Assembly: GCA_002298075.1 (NCBI GenBank) | Contig: DBLW01000119.1 | Span: forward strand, 13,026 to 22,213 | Direction of reading: 5' to 3' | Length of the DNA stretch: 9,188 nt | From: Bacteroidales bacterium UBA714 | GTDB lineage: Bacteria > Bacteroidota > Bacteroidia > Bacteroidales > UBA932 | In this document: positions 1 through 6,570 of the stretch, in pieces | Layout: each line of letters opens with the position of its first letter | How positions within the stretch are numbered: position 1 is the first letter of the stretch | The notes under the pieces: generated by a model | Told to the model about the DNA's origin: nothing | The model's input: only the letters and a program-made list of their open reading frames with translations | Databases searched by the model: none | Made by a program: the position numbers and the translations under genes

Positions 1-1200
1 TTCTGGTGGCTTGACTGGCAGCAATGGAAGGAAAGTAAGTATTTGGACGGGTTGAACAACACGTTTTGGCTGAACTATACATTCTTTAATGATAAAGTGC
101 GCAGAAACAGGGACATGCCTGCCGCTGATGCTCCGCGTCCGATGACATACCACCGTTGGGGAGGTCTCGGAAGCCATCGCTACCAGATAGGCTTCTCCGG
201 TGATACGCACATCAGGTGGGAAGTCCTGGGCTATCTGCCGTATTTTACGGCTACGGCATCAAATGTCTGCTATGGATACTGGGGCCATGACCTGGGAGGC
301 CATATGCAGAGGTCGAAGGACCTTACGGATCCAGAGCTTTATACAAGATGGCTTCAATACGGAGTGTTCTCGCCATTGTTCAAGACTCATTGCACAAGCT
401 CCGACGTCATTGAGAGAAGATTCTGGATGTTCCCGGAGCACTATGGATATATGAAGGATGCCCTTGAACTCCGTTATGCCCTTTCTCCGTACATCTACGA
501 TGCTGCCCGTCAGGCATATGATACAGGAGTTTCCGTGTGCCGTCCTATGTATTATGATTATCCGGAGGATGACAATGCCTACACATGGAAGGAGCAGTAT
601 ATGTTCGGTGACAATATCCTTGCCGCTACTGTATGCCGTCCTGCGGACAAGGAAACCGGCCTTGCTGAGAGAACAGTGTGGTTCCCTGCCGGAAATGACT
701 GGTATGATATGGCTCACCGCAAAATGATCAGGGGAGGTGCCGTCCGGACACTCCATTATACCATAGCCGAGAACGCATGGTTTGTCAAGGCCGGTGCGAT
801 AATCCCTATGGCTGCGGAAGGTATACAGAATCTTCAGGAGAAGAACAATGGACTTCGTCTTTATGTTGCTCCGGGCACGGGCACGAGTGTATATGAACAT
901 TATGAGGATGACGGGGAGAGCCGGGCATATGAAGTGGAATATGCTTTCACAAAGATTACGAAGAAATCAACATCTGCGTCCTGCACTGTCGAGGTCGCTG
1001 CACGTGAGGGAATTTACGGAGGGATGTCTGAGGACAGGAAGCTCACTTTGCTTTTCGGAGGACTTTCCCGAAAGCCGTCATCTGTCAGAGTCAACGGAAC
1101 GGATACTGCATGTGAATTTGATTCCGAAACCTCGGAGGCTTGTGTATGCCTGCCTTTAATGTCTGCGTCTGATGCAGTTACTGTCAGTGTTAAATATTAA
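1..1200 (+). CDS. GH31 alpha-glucosidase-type glycoside hydrolase, 3' part (5' end outside window)
   Basis: This is the C-terminal 399 residues of a family 31 retaining glycoside hydrolase, which would release terminal alpha-linked glucose (or xylose) from oligosaccharides. The reading frame is open to the left edge. It begins FWWLDWQQ, where the Asp at fragment residue 5 matches the GH31 catalytic nucleophile. The Asp of GFSGDT (residue 68, bases 202-204) matches the acid/base. WGHDLGGH (94-101) and FGDNILAATV (202-211) are further family landmarks closing the barrel. The rest, to about residue 399, should be the C-terminal beta-sandwich domains. A TTG at base 43 is not the true start, because the nucleophile lies upstream of it in frame. 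The stop is 5 bases before the next gene, a GH13 enzyme, which supports an alpha-glucan operon. Family assignment is secure. Alpha-glucosidase rather than alpha-xylosidase is inferred from the neighbours, and export cannot be judged without the N-terminus. Confidence 0.93.
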   Translation, partial: FWWLDWQQWKESKYLDGLNNTFWLNYTFFNDKVRRNRDMPAADAPRPMTYHRWGGLGSHRYQIGFSGDTHIRWEVLGYLPYFTATASNVCYGYWGHDLGGHMQRSKDLTDPELYTRWLQYGVFSPLFKTHCTSSDVIERRFWMFPEHYGYMKDALELRYALSPYIYDAARQAYDTGVSVCRPMYYDYPEDDNAYTWKEQYMFGDNILAATVCRPADKETGLAERTVWFPAGNDWYDMAHRKMIRGGAVRTLHYTIAENAWFVKAGAIIPMAAEGIQNLQEKNNGLRLYVAPGTGTSVYEHYEDDGESRAYEVEYAFTKITKKSTSASCTVEVAAREGIYGGMSEDRKLTLLFGGLSRKPSSVRVNGTDTACEFDSETSEACVCLPLMSASDAVTVSVKY

Positions 1201-1205
1201 ATGCA

Positions 1206-2474
1206 ATGATTAGAAAATCTCTTTTGACAATTATTCTGATGCTGCTTGCCTTTGCCGGCTGTAGCGTCAATGTACAACATCATGTGCCTGAGGCTCGAGA
1301 TGTGGCAATGTATCAGATAAATCCGCGTGTATTTGCTGCTGAGCATTCATTCAAAGCAATTACCGGACAGCTTGATTTGATTCAGGAGTTGGGCGTGAAT
1401 GTGCTTTGGTTCATGCCTATATATGAAATAGGTCAGGAAAATTCGGTAAATTCTCCATATTGCATAAAGGATTATACTTCGGTAAATCCGGAGTTCGGAA
1501 CAATTGAAGATTTTGATGTTCTTGTAAATGAAGCTCATAAAAGAGGGTTAAGCGTAATCCTGGACTGGGTCGCCAACCATACGTCGTGGGATTGTGCCTG
1601 GCTTGACGAGAATCCGGAATGGTACACAAGGGATTCGCTTGGGAATGTCACGCATCCTGCCGGAACGGGATGGAAAGATGTCGCAGACCTGGATTTCAGC
1701 AATCAGGATATGCGTAATGCGATGATAGAGGACATGAAGTACTGGATTATAGAGCATAATGTTGATGGCTTCCGCTGTGATGCAGCCGATTATGTCCCTT
1801 TCGATTTCTGGAAGCAGGCCGTGTCCGAACTTAGGGCTATTCCGGACCGCACTCTTCTGCTTCTTGCGGAGGGGCAGAGAAAAGATCATTTTGATGCCGG
1901 TTTTGACATGAATTATGCATGGGGCTTTCTCGCCGCCATGCGAAAGGTGTTCCGCCGCAATGCTCCGGTTACTGCGCTCATTGAGGCTGATCTTCGTGAG
2001 TATGAAGGCGTGGAGCCGGAGAAGGTTAAGCTTAGGTTCACTACCAATCATGATGAGGCTGTGCGCAGGTCTGCAGTTGATGAATTCGGTGGTGAAAGGC
2101 AGGCAATGGCGGCCTTTGTCGCAACTGTGTTTATTCGTGGCGGAATGCTTATATATGATTCCCAGGAAGTCGGGTTCAGGGGCGGAATTGATTTCTTCAG
2201 GCACGTTCCTGTTGACTGGACTTCAAATCCGGAATATAGGGAAGAATACAAATCTCTTGTCAAATTCTATAACGGGCATCCCGCTGTCAGGAAAGGACGG
2301 CTTGTCACTTATCCGCACGACGATGTACTCATGTTCGAGCGTGTTTTTGAAAATGACCATGTGTTTGTTGCCGTGAACCTTAGGGACAGGGATGTCAAGG
2401 TGTCTGATATGAGTGGCAATACATGGTATCTCCGTCCATTTGAATATGTAATCGAAGACCGTTCAAAAAATTAG
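1206..2474 (+). CDS. GH13 alpha-amylase family lipoprotein
   Basis: A 422-residue retaining alpha-glucan hydrolase of family GH13. The N-terminus has a short basic start, a hydrophobic stretch and a lipobox ending at Cys19 (AFAGC), so it is predicted to be lipid-anchored. The four classic GH13 regions are visible: DWVANH (120-125), GFRCDAAD with nucleophile Asp192, LLAEG with acid/base Glu222, and TTNHDE with Asp283. The fifth region reads VADLD (159-163). The barrel runs from about residue 30 to 365 and is followed by only a short C-terminal beta domain, so this is a compact enzyme without an obvious starch-binding module. The ATG at 1206 gives the signal peptide; the ATG at 1201 is out of frame and hits a stop at once. 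It sits 5 bases after the GH31 gene and 3 before the next GH13 gene. Exact linkage preference (amylase, maltogenic enzyme or oligo-glucosidase) cannot be fixed from sequence alone. No acidic cluster follows Cys19, so surface display is doubtful. Confidence 0.92.
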   Translation: MIRKSLLTIILMLLAFAGCSVNVQHHVPEARDVAMYQINPRVFAAEHSFKAITGQLDLIQELGVNVLWFMPIYEIGQENSVNSPYCIKDYTSVNPEFGTIEDFDVLVNEAHKRGLSVILDWVANHTSWDCAWLDENPEWYTRDSLGNVTHPAGTGWKDVADLDFSNQDMRNAMIEDMKYWIIEHNVDGFRCDAADYVPFDFWKQAVSELRAIPDRTLLLLAEGQRKDHFDAGFDMNYAWGFLAAMRKVFRRNAPVTALIEADLREYEGVEPEKVKLRFTTNHDEAVRRSAVDEFGGERQAMAAFVATVFIRGGMLIYDSQEVGFRGGIDFFRHVPVDWTSNPEYREEYKSLVKFYNGHPAVRKGRLVTYPHDDVLMFERVFENDHVFVAVNLRDRDVKVSDMSGNTWYLRPFEYVIEDRSKN

Positions 2475-2477
2475 ATT

Positions 2478-4403
2478 ATGAGAAAATATGTAGTGACCGC
2501 TATTGCGTCTGCTCTGATTGTGCTGTCGCTTAATGCAAAGGTAAGGCCGGCTAATGACGGTCAGGTGACACGTGTCGAGCCTCCATGTTGGTGGACTGGC
2601 ATGAATACCGGACTCCAGCTCATGGTACAGGGGCCCGGAATCAGTGGGTATGACGTGAGGTTTGAAAAAGGACTTGTCATAACCGAAGTGCATAAGGCGG
2701 ACAACCCCGATTTTCTTTTCCTTGATGTGGCAATTCCAGACTCTGTGAAGGAAGGTGTCTATGACCTTGTATTCACTAAGGGAAGGGATAAATTCAGCTA
2801 CGCATACTCCATAGGGAAGAAAGCGGGCGGGCCACGTGAAAGTTTTACGTCCAGGGATGTGATATACCTTATCGTCCCTGACCGTTTTGCAAACGGAGAC
2901 CCGTCAAACGATTCTTCCTGCAATACGGCTGAAGAGGCCAGAAGGGATGCGCCTATGGGACGGCATGGTGGCGACATCAGAGGCATTATGGATCACATGG
3001 ACTATATTGCCGATCTCGGTGCCACTGCAATATGGATGACTCCTCTCCTTGAGGACAATGCCCGCCGTGGCTCTTACCATGGATATGCGTGCTCGGATTA
3101 TTACAACATCGACCCGCGCTTCGGTGACAATGCCCTTTATAGGGAGATGGTGGACATGGCACATGAGCATGGCTTGAAAGTGATTATGGATATTGTCACC
3201 AACCATTGCGGCACTGAACATTGGTGGATGAAGGACATGCCTTTCAAGGACTGGGTCCACATGAATGAGCCTTATTTCAATTCCAACCATATGTATTCTC
3301 TCGCCTTGGATCCGAATGCTTCTGAAGCTGACTGTAAACTGATGGAAGAGGGATGGTTTTCGCGCGGCATGCCGGACATGAATCTTGATAATCCCTATCT
3401 GCTCAAATATTTCCAGCAGTGGGCCATTTGGTGGATTGAATATTCAGGACTTGACGGTTTCCGCGTGGACACATATTTTTACAACGAGAAAATTCCCATG
3501 TCATATTGGTGCAAGGCCGTTACGGACGAATATCCATGGTTCAACATAGTGGGAGAAAACTGGAACAGCAATCCTGACATGGTGGCCTACTGGCAGAAAG
3601 ACAATCCTAATCCTGACGGATTCAATTCCAATCTTCCTTCAATCATGGACTTCCCGCTAAGGGATGCCGTAAATGCAGCTCTTGCACTCCCGCTGCCTTC
3701 AGAGGTAGCCGTACCGGAACAGCAGAGCGGGCGGCGCGGGAGTAAAGAGCCGGACATGATGTCTGTCTACAATGTGCTTGCCCGTGACTTCCAGTACCAT
3801 GACATCAGCAACCTGCTTCTGTTCTGGTCCAATCACGACACGGCCCGTATCGGTGATGTGTTCGGACATGATTTGTCCAAGATGAAGCTTGCTTTTGCCA
3901 TGCTTGCAACCATGCGCGGCATACCTCAGATGTTCTATGGAGATGAACTTATGTTTTCCATAAATACTTCAAGGCGTGATGACGGCCGTCTCAGGATGGA
4001 TTTCCCGGGAGGTTGGGATGGGGACGATGTGAATCTTTTCACGGAGGAAGGCCGGAAGGCTGCCGCAGCCGATTCGGGATGGGCCGATGCCGCTGACCTT
4101 CATGATTATGTGAAGACGCTTCTCAACTGGCGCAAAGATAAAAAGGTCATTCACTCAGGCAAGACAATGCATTTCATTCCGCGAAACAATACATATGCAT
4201 ATTTCAGATATGACGATTCTGACCTTGTATTCGTGTATGTCAACAATTCGGATGAAGACGCAAAGGTCACATGGTCGCGTTTTGAAGAGATTGCAGGAAA
4301 TCTCAAAGAAGGGCGCAATGTACTGACCGGCGAGACCGTTACAGTCAATGATGACACTATAGTGCCTGCAAATACTGCGCTTGTCGTTGAATACGCCAGA
4401 TAG
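2478..4403 (+). CDS. SusA-like neopullulanase/cyclomaltodextrinase (GH13)
   Basis: A 641-residue GH13 enzyme resembling Bacteroides SusA, expected to hydrolyse pullulan, cyclodextrins or malto-oligosaccharides in the periplasm. A signal peptide occupies residues 1-20 (LNA then Lys). Residues 30-115 look like the cyclomaltodextrinase N-terminal beta-sandwich (RVEPPCWWTGM). The barrel follows from about 125, with DIVTNH (238-243), GFRVDT with nucleophile Asp331, VGEN with acid/base Glu360, and SNHDT with Asp454. A C-terminal beta domain runs from about 560 to 641. Region V reads MPDMN (298-302), between the MPKLN of neopullulanases and the QPDLN of oligo-1,6-glucosidases. A polar, proline-containing stretch at about 404-427 looks like an extended loop between the acid/base and the last catalytic Asp. 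The start lies 3 bases after the preceding stop, giving a tight three-gene hydrolase operon. The class is confident; the product spectrum is inferred. SusA itself is not claimed, because SusB/SusC/SusD are not in view. Confidence 0.93.
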   Translation: MRKYVVTAIASALIVLSLNAKVRPANDGQVTRVEPPCWWTGMNTGLQLMVQGPGISGYDVRFEKGLVITEVHKADNPDFLFLDVAIPDSVKEGVYDLVFTKGRDKFSYAYSIGKKAGGPRESFTSRDVIYLIVPDRFANGDPSNDSSCNTAEEARRDAPMGRHGGDIRGIMDHMDYIADLGATAIWMTPLLEDNARRGSYHGYACSDYYNIDPRFGDNALYREMVDMAHEHGLKVIMDIVTNHCGTEHWWMKDMPFKDWVHMNEPYFNSNHMYSLALDPNASEADCKLMEEGWFSRGMPDMNLDNPYLLKYFQQWAIWWIEYSGLDGFRVDTYFYNEKIPMSYWCKAVTDEYPWFNIVGENWNSNPDMVAYWQKDNPNPDGFNSNLPSIMDFPLRDAVNAALALPLPSEVAVPEQQSGRRGSKEPDMMSVYNVLARDFQYHDISNLLLFWSNHDTARIGDVFGHDLSKMKLAFAMLATMRGIPQMFYGDELMFSINTSRRDDGRLRMDFPGGWDGDDVNLFTEEGRKAAAADSGWADAADLHDYVKTLLNWRKDKKVIHSGKTMHFIPRNNTYAYFRYDDSDLVFVYVNNSDEDAKVTWSRFEEIAGNLKEGRNVLTGETVTVNDDTIVPANTALVVEYAR

Positions 4404-4436
4404 GGATTTCAGTTCTCCAGCCAGGAGAGAAATTCC
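4404..4436. terminator. Imperfect hairpin at convergent gene junction, possible terminator
   Basis: Directly after the stop codon of the neopullulanase gene lies an interrupted inverted repeat. The inner stem TCTCC (4414-4418) pairs with GGAGA (4424-4428) around a 5-base loop. An outer stem, TTTC (4407-4410) with GAAA (4429-4432), continues as GGA with TCC. A 3-base bulge separates the stems on the left. It overlaps the last codons of the response-regulator gene on the other strand. The only T-run following it on the + strand is CCTTTG, so it is weak as an intrinsic terminator. It is nevertheless the only structure seen between two transcription units whose stops are 5 bases apart. Confidence 0.3.
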
Positions 4437-5197
4437 TTTGCCCTGGAACGGGAGACTGTAAAATTGAGCATTGGGCCATTCTCAGAGTCTCCGGACGGAC
4501 TTTCGGCTGTGATGAACAGTCTTCCGTCCAGAGACTTTGTTATGCTGTGTATGCTGTCTTTGGACACAATGCATCCACGTGATATCCTGAAGAATTTTTC
4601 AGGATCTATACAGGATGTCATAGTGTCAAGGGTCTCTTTTATTGCATGTTTCCGTCCCTCTTTGGTGATGGCATAATTTTCCTTGGACTCGGAAATGAAG
4701 CACATGACGGAAGGAATGCCGACAGGGATGATGTGGCCGTCATTGTAAGTCAGGATCCTTTCTTTATACTCAATTTTGTTTCTTGCCGAAAGTGCGGCCA
4801 GCAGATTGTTCAGATTAGTTGAACATATGCTGTCGCGACACCTTCCGATAGCTCTCTTCAGCGCTTCTGCTTTGATGGGCTTCATCAAATAATCTATGCA
4901 GTTTTCTTCGAAAGCTTTCAACGCGTATCTGTCAAATGCCGTAGTGATTATCACATGGGAATTGATTTTCGTGTTGCGGAATATCTCAAAACAACTGCCG
5001 TCAATCAGCATGACATCCATGAATATTATGTCTGCTGCATTCCCGGGGGCATTTAGCCATGCGATGCTGTCTTGTACACTATCCGTCATGGCGACAATTT
5101 CTATCTCGGGAAAGATGTCTTTGATGGTCTTTGCGAGGAAGTCCCTTGCCATGACTTCATCTTCAATTATCATAGTCTTGATTGCAGTGTCATTCAT
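4409..5197 (-). CDS. LytTR-family DNA-binding response regulator
   Basis: A 262-residue cytoplasmic response regulator of the LytR/AlgR type. Residues 7-120 form the receiver domain: the acidic pair Glu12/Asp13, the phosphoacceptor Asp61 (FMDVML), Thr85/Thr86 and Lys106 (MKPIK) are all in place. Residues 143-260 form the LytTR DNA-binding domain, with the typical segment FFRISRGCIVSKDSIHSI (202-219) and a terminal SRSRAKEFLSWL. Its ATG overlaps the TGA of the upstream histidine-kinase gene by 4 bases (ATGA), indicating translational coupling and making that kinase its likely partner. Target genes are unknown. LytTR regulators usually bind paired short direct repeats; none could be confidently identified in the intergenic region at 7969-8166. 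The adjacent glucan operon converges on it from the other side, which alone is not evidence that it is regulated by this protein. Confidence 0.95.
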   Translation of the reverse strand: MNDTAIKTMIIEDEVMARDFLAKTIKDIFPEIEIVAMTDSVQDSIAWLNAPGNAADIIFMDVMLIDGSCFEIFRNTKINSHVIITTAFDRYALKAFEENCIDYLMKPIKAEALKRAIGRCRDSICSTNLNNLLAALSARNKIEYKERILTYNDGHIIPVGIPSVMCFISESKENYAITKEGRKHAIKETLDTMTSCIDPEKFFRISRGCIVSKDSIHSITKSLDGRLFITAESPSGDSENGPMLNFTVSRSRAKEFLSWLEN

Positions 5198-6561
5198 AAA
5201 AGCGGAATTGAAACGGAATAATGACTGTCGTTTTTTTCTATATGAATCTTCTTTTCGCAGTTGTCCAGATAGCTTTGTCTCACATATTCCAGCCCATGTC
5301 CTGTAGACTCAAGAGGGGACAGTCTTGGAATGAGGTTGTTCCTTATGGTTATGAAACAACTGTCAGAGGATACATTGATGATGAGGGGATTTTTTGCCGG
5401 TGTCGCGTTATGTTTGACCGCATTCTCCACAAGGAGCTGTACTGAGTATGTCACCACAAAGCGCTGCATGTCTTTCTCCGGTATGTCATATGTTATCTCC
5501 AGGCCTTTAGGGAATCTTACTTTCAGCAATTCCATGTAGTTTGCCACGTAAGACATTTCTTCTTTCAAAGTAATTAGAGATTCGTTTTCATATTTCAGCA
5601 TATGCCGGTATAGTTCGGTGAGATGACTGATGAATGTTCTTGCATCCGTATTTTTCTCTTCTGCAACCATGCAGTCCAAAATGTTGAGGTTGTTGAACAG
5701 GAAATGCGGACTGACCTGACGCTTGAGACTTATGTATTGTGCCTTTGCCTGGTTTGCTTTGATTTTTTCCTCCATGGCGTCCCGTCGCGCCTCGAACAGG
5801 TAATTTATGAGGAATACCAAAGAATATACGGCAATCTCGATTATGACAGCTACAGTGGTCATTCCGATGAAATTGTCTGTAAGGCCTATGCACTTACCCT
5901 CATTGGCAATGAACTTCATCATCAGCCCGGCCATGGCAGGGCCGCATATCAGAAGCAATATCAAGTGTTTTATTATGTTGTGCTGAAGCCTGCCGTTCCT
6001 GCAGCTTTTTATGAATGCTGTTGTAATGACTGTCATTGTCATAAGCGTCATGGGGTGTGACAGGAATACGGAGATGGTCTCCCGTATGTTGTGGTCTTGG
6101 AGGAAATTATGAATCAGATAGCTCTCGAAGAAGATTCTTGCCAATAAAATAGCAAATGCAGCAGCCGTCAGATATGCCATGTGCTTTTCTTTCAGGCTGT
6201 CATAATCGGTGGTGCCTTTGGGTATTTTTTTCGCAAACAGCACAAGCCCATATCCGATTATGCCTGTAGTCAGCATGGTGGATGCCATCCCTCTCCATGG
6301 TGATGCCATCCCGACGGCACTCAGTATGTTTCCTATTTCCTTCCCGAGGATAATGCCCAGAATATTAGTAAGGATTATGCAGATTGCCGTGACGTTTAAA
6401 GAAAGCCTTTCCCTGATGCATATGATTGAAGCCATAGCCAAAGATATGATTGTCAGAAAATATGTTCTGTCAATGCCCGCTCTTATGCATAGCCACGTGG
6501 CAAGTACATGCAGGAATGCGAATATGATTATAAGCCAATGGATATCAAGCGCTTTTTTCAT
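5194..6561 (-). CDS. LytS-type membrane sensor histidine kinase
   Basis: A 455-residue sensor kinase of the His_kinase (LytS/YehU-like) family. About eight hydrophobic segments fill the first 256 residues (roughly 8-26, 32-50, 55-73, 94-111, 130-150, 165-185, 196-219 and 230-254). Only short loops separate them, so the signal is probably sensed in the membrane or through a membrane partner. A charged helical linker (256-280) leads to the H-box QVSPHFLFNNLN with the likely phosphorylated His286. The ATP-binding part has the N-box LLVENAVKHN (377-385, with Glu379/Asn380) and a glycine motif TGHGLEYVRQSY (420-431). The usual Asp of the first G-box appears as IRNN, a form seen in other Bacteroidetes members. 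It starts 9 bases after the stop of the SGNH-type hydrolase gene and overlaps the regulator gene by 4 bases, so it is the middle gene of a probable three-gene transcript. The ligand is unknown. Confidence 0.94.
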   Translation of the reverse strand: MKKALDIHWLIIIFAFLHVLATWLCIRAGIDRTYFLTIISLAMASIICIRERLSLNVTAICIILTNILGIILGKEIGNILSAVGMASPWRGMASTMLTTGIIGYGLVLFAKKIPKGTTDYDSLKEKHMAYLTAAAFAILLARIFFESYLIHNFLQDHNIRETISVFLSHPMTLMTMTVITTAFIKSCRNGRLQHNIIKHLILLLICGPAMAGLMMKFIANEGKCIGLTDNFIGMTTVAVIIEIAVYSLVFLINYLFEARRDAMEEKIKANQAKAQYISLKRQVSPHFLFNNLNILDCMVAEEKNTDARTFISHLTELYRHMLKYENESLITLKEEMSYVANYMELLKVRFPKGLEITYDIPEKDMQRFVVTYSVQLLVENAVKHNATPAKNPLIINVSSDSCFITIRNNLIPRLSPLESTGHGLEYVRQSYLDNCEKKIHIEKNDSHYSVSIPLL

Positions 6562-6570
6562 AGTTCATTC

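Noticed and set aside
259..900. Minus-strand open frame of 213 codons inside the GH31 gene
   Set aside because: It lies wholly opposite a conserved coding region; its translation has no recognisable motif and an erratic composition typical of an antisense shadow.
43..1200. TTG at base 43 as the start of the GH31 protein
   Set aside because: The frame is open to base 1, and the codons before 43 encode the catalytic nucleophile motif FWWLDWQQ, so the gene begins upstream of the window.
1548..2204. Minus-strand open frame of 218 codons inside the GH13 lipoprotein gene
   Set aside because: It is antisense to the catalytic core of a clear GH13 enzyme, and no protein family features are visible in it.
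1206..4403. The two adjacent GH13 genes as a recent tandem duplication
   Set aside because: They differ in length (422 and 641 residues), anchoring, N-terminal domain and region V motif, so they are distinct subfamilies rather than fresh copies.
4409..6561. The LytS/LytTR pair as the regulator of the glucan operon
   Set aside because: Convergent neighbourhood is the only link. Known Sus-type loci are controlled by SusR-like or hybrid two-component regulators, and no shared site is visible.
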